Origin: Prosapia bicincta
Lineage: Eukaryota > Arthropoda > Insecta > Hemiptera > Cercopidae
Reading direction: 5' to 3'
DNA: 64,000 nucleotides
NCBI GenBank assembly: GCA_036971475.1
Contig: JBAIZL010000001.1
Coordinates: 144,434,192-144,498,191, forward strand
Shown: positions 1-10,375 of the stretch, piece after piece
Layout of the letters: the number at the start of each line of letters is the position of its first letter
How positions within the stretch are numbered: the first letter of the stretch is position 1
Translations under genes and position numbers: made by a program
The notes under the pieces: generated by a model
The model's input: the letters and a program-made list of their open reading frames with translations, nothing else
Database searches by the model: none
Told to the model about the DNA's origin: nothing

Positions 1-453
1 CTGACAATTTTTATAAAGATATTAAGGAAAATCAAGAGGCGAGAAGACATTTTGATATGTCAGAACTTCCTCACCCTCATATAGGTTATTTTACAGATAA
101 TGCAAAAACATTAGGTTGTTTTAAAGACGAATGCAAAGGTGTTGGGTTGTCAGAATTTGTTGGACTAAGAGCTAAGTTATATACTTTCAAAACTGTGAAT
201 AGCATTGAAAAAAAAGCTAAAGGCATAACAAAAGCAGCAGTTAGAAATATAAATTTTGATGATTATAAAAAAATGCCTAAATGTTTTCACTAAAACCAGA
301 AGTGATATTAAATCATTCAAATCAATGAAACATATTGTACAGACAATAACTGTAAATAAATTAGCTCTCAGTGGTGATGACGATAAGAGACATATATGTG
401 ATAATGGAATTAATACTTTGGCACATGGCCATTTTTCTTTAAAAAATAACTAA
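1..453 (+). pseudogene. polB: 3' end of family B DNA polymerase (Polinton/viral type), frameshifted
   Basis: The open frame enters from the window edge and runs to 293. It contains the segment Gly-Cys-Phe-Lys-Asp-Glu followed by Glu-Phe-Val-Gly-Leu-Arg-Ala-Lys and a Lys-Lys-Ala-Lys-Gly-Ile motif, which I recognise from the C-terminal region, after the DTDS motif, of protein-primed-type polymerases encoded by metazoan transposon/virus elements. The reading continues in another frame from about 256 to 453 (IKSFKSMKH through LSGDDDKRHI), so a frameshift lies near 260-293. This C-terminus does not resemble that of the polymerase at 46442-50188, suggesting a different PolB lineage. It converges with the capsid block. 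The catalytic palm is outside the window. Confidence 0.75.
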
Positions 454-869
454 TGCTTTGTAATGAATAAATATTATTTGTTAACTATTAATAATAACTA
501 ATGCTTTGTAATTAATAAATATTATTTGTTAACCATTTTAAATTGTTTATAGAGTAAATATATAGTAAAAAATGTGAATTGTTCAAACCATTTATTTCCT
601 ATTTATCCTTGAATTTTTTCCACATTATACCAATTGTGTGTTGAACAAATATGTTTAAATGTTACTTAGGATATAATTAAACTTTCATTACACAGTCAGT
701 CAGTAGCTATTTATTAAAGAATTACATAAATATTTGTATGAACAAAAAGTGTTACATAACAGTATAACAATATATTACAATAGTCTTGTACAATAAAGGC
801 GTTGCTTATCCCTGTTTCCTCTTCTTTGCGGAGTGTATTGGTATTGGGTATAAGTAACGCAAATCATAA
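450..869. repeat. AT-rich spacer with a short tandem duplication
   Basis: A unit of about 48 bp beginning TAATGCTTTGTAAT is present twice at about 452-545, directly after the polymerase remnant. The rest, to about 869, is AT-rich with no recognisable coding sequence. Confidence 0.6.
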
Positions 870-1160
870 CATCGTGCCCCAAAATCCTCACCCTTTACTA
901 ATTTTAAATAACCGCACCTCGGAAATCATCCGCCATGTTCAATCCATGGCAATTCATCTGCTTCCAAATCCTTTAAACCACCACCACAGTAAAAGCATAT
1001 AACGCCATCAGGTGGAGAGTGAAAGAAAAACCTGCTTCTGCAAATTGCCAAGCATAAGGGTGGGGGCATACAAATCTGGTGTTGTTGAACGATTCCAGCC
1101 TGCTTTCAGTTGTACTGTATCTTGGGTATCTCGGGTATCCAACCATATCTCCTATATTAT
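870..1160 (-). pseudogene. BIR-domain (IAP-type) gene remnant
   Basis: Reading the - strand from about 1140 gives a BIR start (SRLESFNN), then an AEAGF core. After a frameshift near 1035 come the zinc ligands: Cys-Phe-Tyr-Cys-Gly-Gly-Gly, then Trp-Ile-Glu-His, a TGA where BIR domains usually have an aromatic residue, and Phe-Pro-Arg-Cys. The C-x2-C...H...C spacing fits a BIR zinc site. No RING was found downstream. The right element also carries an IAP gene after its capsid genes, so this was probably part of the left element rather than a host gene. Broken by at least one frameshift and one stop. The 1161-1462 stretch upstream holds a short (TA)n run at about 1180-1212 and nothing else recognised. 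Confidence 0.7.
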
Positions 1161-1462
1161 AAACTAAAATAATTTTCTTGAATATATATATATATATTTA
1201 TATATATATTAGGTGCAACTCTCCACTTCCTTCGTTTGTGTGTACTCTGCATCTTGTGTTAGCGTATCTATTTATATTATCCGTTGTATCCCCTCCACTG
1301 CTCAATTTTCGATTTTCCCCTTCTTAAAAGTCGTTCTTATATGTGACTTTCTTGTACTTTCAACCATTATTTAAAATTACAGATGAAATGTGAATGAAAG
1401 ATCAATAAAATGTACACTGAATTTAAACAAAAAAAATTTAGTATTCTTCTGACTACATTACA

Positions 1463-2652
1463 TTAAAATATTTTACGTACAAGACCCGATAAAGGTGTGT
1501 ATTCAACAAGTGCATCCTGGATGATGAGACAATAAGCAGCTGTCTTTTCAGGTATGTTGACATTTGATTCAATTTCTATGCGCACATCAATAGTACCGGT
1601 TTTTAATGTTTCATTTTGTCGTGAACAGTCGTGAAAAATTGGTGTTTTTGCGAAAAAAGTTTCAAAATCAATAGCAGGGCTAATGCTGCTACCGTGATAA
1701 TAGGATGACTGAAAGTTTGTAAAAAGTCGTATATAATTGCTCTGTTTCCATTAAAATTATCGTATGGATATTATTGTGAGTTTAGATACAGTTTAATATT
1801 ATTAATATCACAGAAATCAAAGTGTCCAGCATTTTTATTTTTCACATTTATCCTATCAGTTTGGAATGCAATAATAACGTAGCGAGGTTTCTCACTATTT
1901 GATGCTGTCTTTACAGTCCAAGTTGAGTTTTTCAAAACAGGTAATGAAGGATTATCGATAAGCGTCCAAAGACGAAATCCTAGTGACATTGGTTGGTCCT
2001 TATCAGTGATTCTTAGTAGTGATAGATTATAATCATCGGCCACTGGAATATATGGAATTTTCCAAAATATTTTATTAAATTTCCATTCTATTTTATTATT
2101 AGCGTCTTTTGTTATAATCGTATTGAAATTGTTTGAACTCCTGAGTAATATTAATTCTTGTTATCATTTAATAATATGTGAACATAGTCGTCCGCGAATC
2201 CAAGTAGCATTTTTAAAGGAATACAAAACGAAAAATTTTTCTTACACTTTAAAGATTCCATATTTAATGCCCACCCAGCATTTAATAAAATATTTTTTTC
2301 ATCTTCAGTGTTGGTTAAGAGGTTTTTTATTGTTGTCGTTTTTCCAACATTTTTCACTCGATCAATTTGCTCCACAAATATCATAGCGAATTTCCTCAAA
2401 AAGAAATGACATTCCATTGCTGATAAGTTCGAGTTCATCACTTTCACTACTGTCTGTCGCTTTTATTGCTTTAAATTCTCCCTCTATATAAATATAACTT
2501 TTAGAAGGCAAAGTGTACACATTCTGTTGATGTACTGGAATGCGAATCTCATCATTCTCACCGTATGTTGTTTGTGCATATGGTAGATGTGTGTGCTATT
2601 CTAAATCGACAATAGTTTCATCAAAAATAATTGTATCATCTACTCGCAACAT
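1463..2652 (-). pseudogene. mcp: Major capsid protein pseudogene (Polinton/adintovirus type)
   Basis: Colinear with the intact capsid gene at 59011-60204 and almost the same length. Matching segments include NDEIRIPVHQQ near the N-terminus, FLFEEIRYDI, TWTVKTAS with EKPRYVI, KLYLNSQ, and a C-terminus ending in a YCLII segment. The gene starts at an ATG at 2652. A TAG at about 2596-2598 replaces the Tyr of the EYHTH motif, and frame changes occur near 2390, 2050 and 1760. The family forms the double jelly-roll trimers of the icosahedral shell. This copy cannot make a full protein. Confidence 0.88.
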
Positions 2653-2794
2653 ATTTTTTATTCACACTATACTCTAAAGATTCCAAAAATTCTTTGTTCC
2701 TCCTTGTCAGCTTGTGTTCTGTCAACTGTCGTCGACCTACTGGTGTAATAAAATTGTCGAAATTAGTATTATTATTATTCAAAACTAAGACCAT
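2640..2794 (-). CDS. Tiny conserved Polinton ORF overlapping the capsid start
   Basis: An ATG at 2794 opens about 50 codons containing LTRRNKEFLESLEYSV, which aligns with LTLRNVRFLRSLGFKV in the 48-aa ORF at 58893-59039. Both sit between the penton-like and major capsid genes, and both overlap the capsid start. Preservation of frame and position in two diverged elements suggests a real small protein. Function unknown; a minor virion component is possible from context only. This copy may no longer be expressed. Confidence 0.6.
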
Positions 2795-2849
2795 GATTAT
2801 GTAACACTTCGCCGCAAATGAAGTCTAAGTGGTATATATTCTTCTAGCT

Positions 2850-3461
2850 AATTTATTAGTTGCCCGTCCTGATCTTCGAGACGTACTGTAATGTTATGAA
2901 GTAGACCTGTTATTTTTAGAGGTAGATAAAATACTATGACAGGTTTTTCAATAATTTTATAACCTGAATAATATGTCCTTCAATACCATTCCTATATGAT
3001 CCTCTTGCAATATCACACACTATTCGTATAACGTCCACTTTATTAGTGTTTACAGTATTTTCGGAAATGTGCCAAGTATATGCTCGCGAATCTTCTGCTT
3101 TAAATCCCAGTAATGGACCGATGCTGTGCGCTTTGTCAAATCTAATTGCTTTCGAACAAAATATTTTCGTTTTTAATGTATTAATATTCCCACTTAGTTC
3201 GAACTTAACATTTTTGTTTTCCTCATGAATAGCATCTTTCAAGTACGAAACTATATTATCTATCTCGTAAGATCCCTCAGGCAATTGTATGACTTTATTA
3301 TTGCCATAGTAAAATTTATCATTAACATCTGTTTCAATATTAGGTATAGTGTTGTAAGACATAAAATCAATTAAACCTATTTCCCATTATTCATTGGCCA
3401 AATCTATAGGCGGAAATATGTCACATGAGATGTTTGAGCCTTTGCCGCTTAAATAGAGCAT
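2850..3461 (-). pseudogene. Penton-like minor capsid protein pseudogene
   Basis: Aligns with 58208-58909: a CDIFPPIDLA segment, then WEIGLIDF, then YNTIPNIETDVND, a GSYEIDNI segment and a GLLGF segment. The start ATG is at 3461. A TAA at 3387-3389 interrupts the frame just before the WEI motif, and a frameshift near 2950 separates the last part, which reads GYKIIEKPV and HNITVRLEDQDG. In Polintons the single-jelly-roll minor capsid protein occupies capsid vertices. Order and spacing to the neighbouring protease and capsid genes match the right element. Confidence 0.8.
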
Positions 3462-3470
3462 ATTGGTGAT

Positions 3471-4022
3471 TTAGTTGTTATTCGTTAAAAACGCTAAACA
3501 CAAATGACCATAATTGTGCGAATTTAAATTTTGATTATTTGTGTAATTGTAGAAAATATGTGCATTATCTGTCGATGATTCAAAATACCGAATTATTTCT
3601 GTAGGTGGAGGCAGATTGCCAAAACTGTAAAAATAAAGAATTTTATGTTTTATCTTTCGATAGGCAACCAAATGCGTACCTCGTCCTAGCTCACTGTCCG
3701 AATTTATAACTCCGTGTTCATTTTCTTTGATTTGAAAAGGTAAATTGTCACGCATAAAAACTCCTCTGAAGTTCGGAATGTTTAATTTTTTAGCGTATTT
3801 ATATATATCTTTATTTGATAGCGCTCTTGTTGGTATTGTTATTCTTTTTTTATTACAGCCACCTCCTTTGTAAGGTTTCAGATAATAGCTTCTACCCTTT
3901 TTACTAGCACGCCTTTTTTTTATTCGTTTGAGTACTTTTGTTTGATTTTTTTTAGTTATGTACGTTTTTTTAATTTTTTGTCCTCCGTTTCTTTGTATTA
4001 ACTTTTCTTCTTCCTCCACCAC
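3471..4022 (-). pseudogene. Adenain-like maturation protease, catalytically dead copy
   Basis: The frame is open for 183 codons. The C-terminal two thirds match the protease at 57831-58211 (FRGVFMRDNLP, GTH, SFGNLPPP, GHLCLAFL). The catalytic His is retained in GTHL. The position of the catalytic acid (Asp80 in the right copy) is Tyr, and the position of the catalytic Cys (Cys116) is also Tyr, consistent with a single TGT-to-TAT change at the latter. The first 60 codons encode a basic segment with a YLKPYKGGG motif that belongs to the end of the upstream PLA2-like protein in the right element, so a frameshift appears to have joined the two. Confidence 0.85.
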
Positions 4023-4398
4023 CTAATTTATTTTTCAATTTCATAATATTATTAACTGCGTAAGCAGTTGCTCTTTCGCCCAAACTAGCGTCGTTTGATG
4101 TGACACGCTGCCAAGCTTTATCAGCTAGTCGTTCGTCGGCAATGGATCGTTGATGTAAATCCGAATATTTTGAATATGCAATATCGTGATCTTTACAGGC
4201 TTGATCTAATATATTAATGAATGGGTCACCTCTTCTCAATCTTGCTTGCAATCTGGTGCCGGGGGCGCAATATTGGTATCCTGGTACATGTAATTCTATT
4301 GGTAATAAATCTATAGTACGATTTAAAATTTTTCCAGGTAAACTCGTTAAAGAACTTATGCCGCTTCCTTGATACATACTAAACTGTTTTCCTGTCAT
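3970..4398 (-). CDS. Phospholipase A2-like virion protein, mostly intact
   Basis: 142 codons from an ATG at 4398. Contains DLLPIELHVPGYQYCAPGT, the Ca2+-loop-like YCxPG motif, followed by the catalytic His-Asp pair in ACKDHDIAY. This is the fold found in parvovirus-type capsid PLA2 domains and in Polinton PLA2-like proteins, which are thought to help particles cross membranes. ASLGERA and the basic Lys/Arg tail match the right copy at 57325-57855, but the tail is shorter because of a frameshift that moves the YLKPYK segment into the protease frame. Catalytic residues look intact, yet the surrounding element is dead. Confidence 0.8.
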   Translation of the reverse strand: MTGKQFSMYQGSGISSLTSLPGKILNRTIDLLPIELHVPGYQYCAPGTRLQARLRRGDPFINILDQACKDHDIAYSKYSDLHQRSIADERLADKAWQRVTSNDASLGERATAYAVNNIMKLKNKLGGGGRRKVNTKKRRTKN

Positions 4399-4399
4399 T

Positions 4400-4804
4400 A
4401 TAGCCTTCTTCCTCCCCCTATTGCTGATGCAGGCGTAATGAATATTGTTTCTTTCGGTTCAGGTACTAAATTATTGTCAATATCTCCTTCACTAGCCTCT
4501 TTCGCTTCCACTTTTTTATTTTGATTCAAAATTATTTCCTGATACTTTTTTTAACATTCACTTCATTACGAATATAATTTATGTGTCCATCGATATATGT
4601 TTTTAATGTTAGCTACTTTTCTTTAAACATTTTAAAATTACCAGCATCTTCATCATCTTTCGCTTCGTTCAAATGTGTCAACCGTTTATTCTCCACGTCA
4701 TAGTCACCGCTTTTAGTCATTTTAAACCCCACTCCAGCAGGTCCTCGTCTATTGTGTTGTCGATAGGAAGAATGCAAATGACGTCCAAATTTATCAACGC
4801 TCAT
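4400..4804 (-). pseudogene. Short fiber-like protein remnant with conserved N-terminal peptide
   Basis: Starts MSVDKFGRH, nearly identical to the start of the 353-aa protein at 54723-55784 (MSVDKFGRF). One copy of the repeat ending DEDAGN follows (compare DSDAVN in the right copy), then a stop at 4613. Coding-like sequence continues after frame changes (TLKTYIDGHINYIRNEV and an acidic tail ending in Gly-Gly-Gly-Arg-Arg) to about 4400. The gene had about one DAVN-type repeat, against roughly eight in the right element. A fiber or spike role is inferred from the repeat type; the conserved N-terminus is a plausible capsid anchor. Confidence 0.6.
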
Positions 4805-4902
4805 TTTTAGAGATGCTCATACATGGACTAATAGAAAACAAATGACTAATATTTTTTTACAAATCACTTTTATTTTTTATTTTTTTACAAATCACTTTTA
4901 TT

Positions 4903-6270
4903 TTTATTAATAATAATTCCTGCTTCCTTCAACTCTACAATTAAGGACATTATTTCATTATTGTGCCCCGTATTTCCTGCCGACTATGATGCAATTAGAA
5001 TTTTTAATCGATCGCATAATTCATTGGGATCATTCCAATAAATATATGACGGTTTATTTTTTTCATATTCTTTCAAAATCAAGCCGCTTCCGCTCGTCCA
5101 ATCCATGTGAGTGCGGGGTTTCTGGGGCGGAAATAATTTTGAAATTATTTTCGTGTATTTATTACTTTTGTTTGATCTCAATTTACCGATCGCCGCATAA
5201 TTGACTCTGTGTGCATTCGTTGCTATTAAAATATCTCGATATTTTATGAGATCATCTTCTGTATAAATATATGCATCAGGCATTCTCACGAATAATAATT
5301 CATAAATACCACGAGTACCAGCATACCTAACACCATCGATAATCAAATCATCGCCCTCAATTTCTAACTCTTTATCACCAACCATCCATTTATCATTTTC
5401 TATGAGCGCTCCGAAAACATTATCCACTTGTTTAGGTTTCTTTATAAAATTTAAAAAATATTCTGTAGACAGATTGCCTTTAAATGTGCCTTTATAAATG
5501 ATATGGCTTGACGCCGGCCTTTAGGTGATTTCACATTTTCACTAAAGGTGGGTTGTAACTCATAGACATTACATTGGTTGGCATTACAATGGCCATCCAT
5601 TGGTTCTTCCTCCATATTGCTATCTGAAGAATATTCGCTTTTTACGTCCATGAACATTTCGGGGTCTAAAGGTTTTCTTTTAACAGGAATTTCACTTTCA
5701 ATCATATTTCCAGTGTTTATTCTTTTTATATTAGCATCTTCATCGCTCATTGGTGTTTTAGGTGTTGGAGGACGCCTTTTCAGTCGATTCCCTCCTATCA
5801 TTTCGTTTTTTCTTTTTTCCCCTTTCGCTGGCGTCAAACGTTTAAATGCAGTTCTTCCCTCAGTAAAATCAACGTCAGAAGTATAACTCTCATCGTTATC
5901 ATTGGCTTCATAATTCTTTTTTCTCTTTTTTTAATTTTTCTTTTTGTTGCATTTGTTTTTTCTCTTCTTGCTGCTTTTGTTTTTCATGTATAGTGGCCAA
6001 CAATGTTTTCTCATTCAACTGTCGCCAACTTTTTATAGGCTTATAATTTTAATTTTCGCTATATTCTTTTATTGGTTGAAATTTTTCAGTATATTCTTTT
6101 ATCGGTTTTATCAACGGTTCCATTATGGGTTTTATATTTTTCTCTATATGATCTTCCATATCCATAATACCTCGTTTTAGTGCACGATGTTTTTCCTTAA
6201 TTCGTTTTCCTAAATCTTTTATTTTTAAAACAATTTTTTCACGTTCGCCAAGTGAACTAGACAAAGACAT
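4903..6270 (-). pseudogene. DUF8207-like conserved Polinton protein, broken
   Basis: Three open pieces (6270-6049, 5837-5451, 5427-4984) correspond in order to the 319-aa protein at 53767-54726. They are an N-terminal charged coiled-coil-like part, an acidic low-complexity linker, and the conserved core with DNVFGAL, DDLIIDGVRYAGTRGIYEL, FPPQKP and YWNDPNELCDRL. A TAG at 4984 interrupts the C-terminal tail, which continues in frame as NTGHNNEIMSLI. Function unknown. I associate the family with Polinton/adintovirus genomes from memory; the family number should be confirmed. Confidence 0.75.
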
Positions 6271-6317
6271 GATTACTACTGACTCTATAATGTTATAAAT
6301 TCATCAAAATATTTTTA

Positions 6318-6353
6318 TGTCATAAATATAATAATAATAATAATAATAATAAT
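6318..6353. repeat. (ATA)n microsatellite
   Basis: About eleven ATA/TAA triplets directly upstream of the DUF8207-like remnant. Confidence 0.9.
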
Positions 6354-6479
6354 ACAACGCATTAATAATATGAAATTCTAACGTTACCCAATCCCGAATA
6401 CGTATTTTGTATACCCATTCGTTCTTGTCTGTGTGTCAACTTTATATCATAATGCGTCATATGTTTATTTAAATGTTAA

Positions 6480-7150
6480 CCATCAGATATATAGGATATT
6501 CCATACTCATCTAATTCAATATTGTTATCGTCCCAGGACCAGTTTGTGGGTGCTAGGTTAAAGGACTGATTAAAATATTCATCAAATTTACAAAATTTTT
6601 AAAAAAATAATTGATATCTTTCTATAACAGTATCTTTAGCATATTCTATATCCACAAACATATAATCATGATCATAGTATAGAATATGAATTAATAAATA
6701 CATGTAATAGAAATGATTTTTCGATATATTTTTTATGAACGTACATTATTAAATAATTTCATATTATAATGGTGATGTTGTGTGTCGTCCATTTTGAAAA
6801 TTTTTGGATATTGTATTCTTAACTCATATTCAACCAACATAAGAATGGATTTCACTACATATTTTCAATGTCCTACAAAATATTTTTCCAAGTATCCCCC
6901 TTCCCTTAATTTGGAATTTATATAATTATAATAATAATCAAAATTTTCTATCGAAACAGTTTTTTTATAATTAATATATCTTTTCTGAAATTTATAATTA
7001 TGACAACACGAACATCTATCAAATATTTCGCATTTTTTCAATTTATAAAATCCAGTTAACATTTTTTTAAACACATCTAAATCTTTGCATTCACCGGATC
7101 TTACAAACTGAAATATTACATGTATTTGATTTTTGTTCTTAAAAGAATTA
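6480..7150 (-). pseudogene. Unrecognised coding remnant at the edge of the left element
   Basis: The - strand reads HVIFQFVRSGECKDLDVF and continues openly from about 7140 to 6865, with a Cys-rich patch (RCSCCHN). After frame breaks, a segment rich in acidic and aromatic residues (FNLAPTNWSWDDNNIELDEYG) lies near 6500-6580. Amino-acid composition and the long frame in such AT-rich DNA suggest a decayed gene. It has no recognisable counterpart in the right element and I do not recognise the family. It could belong to the element or to host DNA. Confidence 0.4.
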
Positions 7151-7780
7151 GTATATATAGCTTAGAAACAATATAATAATTATCTTAATATTACCAAAAA
7201 TAAATCAAAAAATATAAAATTACTATAAACTATATCCATTCTACATCTACGTAAAGCACAATTGTTGCAACTACCTAAATAGCTTAAATCTACTAAATTA
7301 TACATGGTTTTAAATCAACACGACGCACAAAGTATCTTAGAGAGTATCACAAAGGAATAATAATATTTGTATTGCATGTTACTTTTATACAATTATCAAA
7401 GCATTTGATATATGCAAGGACGTGTCACGGACATACGTGTTCATACTTACAAAAAGCATTTCTTGGGTCACATGCACTGTAAAATAATTAGGCAATTGAC
7501 ATTGAAACAAATATCTACACAGGATATTGCAAGGCAATTCACATTTAAAATAAAAAACAGCTCTCTAAAACGATGGTCAACTTAAAAAATATTATCCCTA
7601 GAAGCCGCTACTAATCAAGAGTTTGAACATGCTCATGCAGTATGCTAATCAAGGCTAAAAGTGAAAGGTTGTTTTGTTGATTATCTTGAAAAATAGGTTA
7701 ATCTCTTGTAAAGGTGGCGAAAAAAAAACAGAGGTCATCTTAAAACAATACAATTATCTGTTGCAAACGTCACCCAGTCA
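7151..7780. other. AT-rich spacer, nothing recognised
   Basis: No coding remnant, repeat array or RNA gene was seen here. Confidence 0.5.
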
Positions 7781-8040
7781 TCTTGAATGACGCAGATCTC
7801 CCACTCGTTCCCCCCACAGTTCTCCCACTCGTTCCCCTCCTCACACCACGCCCTGCTTCCCATTCTCCTCACTCCCCTCCCTCCGCACTCCCCTCCTTCC
7901 AAACCACGCTTTTCCCCCACAACGCTCGTCCCCCACCACGCCCTTCCCCCACCACACCCTCCCCCCACCGCACCCTTCCCTCACCACGCTCTTCCCCCAC
8001 CATGCCCTTCCCTCACCACTGGCCACGCCTCTCGCGACAA
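7781..8040. repeat. GC-rich CCACCACGCCCTTCCC-type minisatellite
   Basis: About 14 imperfect units of roughly 16-18 bp built from CACCACGCCCTTCCCC, strongly purine/pyrimidine-skewed and far richer in GC than the flanks. Open frames across it on both strands are repeat artefacts. Confidence 0.8.
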
Positions 8041-8089
8041 TCTTATCTAAGCCACACCCCTCGAGATACTCGCAACCCTATACTACTTG

Positions 8090-8090
<1 letters not shown>

Positions 8091-8160
<70 letters not shown>
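8091..8160. repeat. (TA)n microsatellite
   Basis: About 35 TA dinucleotides, just after the GC-rich minisatellite. Confidence 0.95.
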
Positions 8161-8163
<3 letters not shown>

Positions 8164-9975
8164 CCGTCAATCAAGCGAACGTGAATTTTAGGTCGCCCAC
8201 CAACTGAAACCTTTGAAACCAATAATCTACTGGCAGATAATTTTTATTAATTCCAGTCACTCACACTACTATATACAACTATTATCACTATTCCTCTAAA
8301 CCCAAAGACCATGAATAGTCGAAATGCTTCAAAAAACAATCTCCCAAGATATTTGATTTTCCTTTTAATTTTGCTTGATATTCTAAAACCTCTGAAAGTA
8401 TTTTTTGCGTTATTATAAAGGAGGTTGTCATATTAGTGTAATATTAGGTTCTCTTAACTGAGCCTGTCACATTGATTGTAATGGGGCAATTTACATATAA
8501 TCTAATAATGTTAAAATTTAGATAATAGTGAATTTATCCTTAGTGAAAAAACTTCAAAGTTAATGTTAACCTAATATAAACTGATTTTATATTTCAGAAC
8601 AAAAGAATGTACCCTTTTAGAGGTGATATAGGCTGTTTTTATAAATACTTTTGAAAATTTTGAAGCTTAATTAAGGGACACGCTTACTTCGAAGAGACTG
8701 AAATAAAGTACTGAATAGTTATTATAAGTGATTAGACAGATTTAAAGACATTTTGCGAACGCACGACATAAGCGGACGAGAAAAGTAGTTAGTCTTAAAG
8801 ATACATTTCAGTGATGCTTGACAAATTTTACCTTTTCTTTGTTTATGACTTTTAGAGCACAAAGAAACAAACTCAGCAAAGAATGAGTCGAGTTAATAAT
8901 ACGATGATGACTTTTAGACGAAAATAATTTTCGAGGAGTATTGACTGGAAGCCCAGGAATGCAGGGTAGATATCTTGCTAGATCCCAACTTTTTCTCAAG
9001 TTTAAGTACGTAAATAGAGCAAACAGCACTTGCTACAAAACGGAAATTTGCATGGAGTGTGTATTAACATCATATGTAGAAGTCCATGTATGTGGTCGTT
9101 GAATTTACATTAAAATATATCATATATTTGTTTAGCTTCTTACTAACTTAGCATAACCTTGAGCATACTATTTACTCATAAAAGGTCGGAATCTGCATAT
9201 GGTTCAAAGATCTACTAATTTCTGGGATATCACGGTGCATATTTTATTCGTAAAATAATGGTGAATAATTGATAAATTTAAGGTACAGTTTACTGTTATG
9301 AAAAATTGTTTGTGAACGTATCACAACACTTGTCTATAACTTGCAAGCATTTATTATTAAACGAAAAAGAAATATAGTGATCAAGTGTATATGAGTAAAA
9401 ACATTTATTATTTGCCTAGTATTAGCAAGTTGTAATTATCGGCCAAACATTACATGTAATTTTTAAATGCACATATTTGACATTCTCATTATAAATGTTT
9501 GGTTTCCAAAAAAATTAAAACAATTTTATTTTAAACATAAATTTTAAAGGATTTAATTTATATAAGAACAATTACATGGAGTTAAAAACAAGGAATATGA
9601 TAACATGATAGTCAGGTAACTTTCAAAATATTAAACATATATCTTTTAGATAACTTGTATATGTATGTTAGTATTTGTTTAAATTACCAAAACAAAATAA
9701 AATTTGTTAAAATAAATAATATACGGACGAGATAACTTTTAACGGACTTTTAAAGACAAAACACTCCATAGTGGAAGAAACATTGCTTTACCAACAAATC
9801 TGTTTAGAGTTTAATGTAATATATATATATATAATTATATATAAATAATATATACTATTTGTGAATACGTTTATTTAGTACAATAATAAAATGGTGTAAT
9901 AGAATATTTATCGTTTTGTTTATTCTTATATTTCTAGTTTTACGTTTTAAGAAACAGTAATCGCAATTTTTAACA
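8161..9975. other. AT-rich non-coding stretch
   Basis: No gene, RNA or transposon signature was recognised. A short (TA)n run occurs near 9819-9845. Confidence 0.5.
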
Positions 9976-10375
9976 TTAGAACATTTAAAGAATTAGAACT
10001 AGAACATTTAAAGAATTAGAACTAGAACATTTAAAGAATTAGAACTAGAACATATAAAGAATTAGAATTAGAACATTTAAAGAATTAGAACTAGTACATT
10101 TAAAGAATTAGGACTAGAACATTTAAAAAATTAGAACTAGAAAATATAAAGAATTAGAACTAGAACATTTAAAGAATTAGAACTAGAGCATTTAAAGAAT
10201 TAGAACGAGAACATATAAAGAATTAGAATTAGAACATTTAAAGAATTAAAACTAGAACATTTAAAGAATTAGAACTAGAACATTTAAGGGATTAGGACTA
10301 GAACATTTAAAGAATTAGAACTAGAACATATAAAGAATTAGAACTAGAACATATAAAGAATTAGAATTAGAATAC
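9976..10375. repeat. 23-bp tandem repeat array
   Basis: About 17 head-to-tail copies of a 23-bp unit, AGAACATTTAAAGAATTAGA plus 3 bases, with scattered single-base variants such as ATATAAAG for TTTAAAG. It is not a CRISPR array, because units abut without spacers. It probably arose by slippage. Confidence 0.9.

Larger units (their letters stand above)
1..7150. mobile_element. Decayed Polinton/adintovirus-like element, left end outside the window
   Basis: The block contains, on the - strand and in the same order as the right-hand element, remnants of DUF8207-like, fiber-like, PLA2-like, protease, penton-like, tiny overlapping ORF, major capsid and BIR genes, plus a DNA polymerase 3' end on the + strand facing them. 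Stops and frameshifts are frequent and the base composition has drifted to that of the AT-rich surroundings, so this is an old insertion. Integrase and ATPase are not visible and may lie left of the window or be lost. The right boundary is set only by where recognisable coding remnants stop; no terminal repeat was identified. Confidence 0.85.

Noticed and set aside
7735..8184. Pro/His-rich and Gly/Trp-rich frames on both strands
   Set aside because: Produced by the GC-rich minisatellite; no codon structure beyond the repeat unit.
9976..10375. CRISPR-like array
   Set aside because: The 23-bp units abut directly with no spacers and the genome is eukaryotic.
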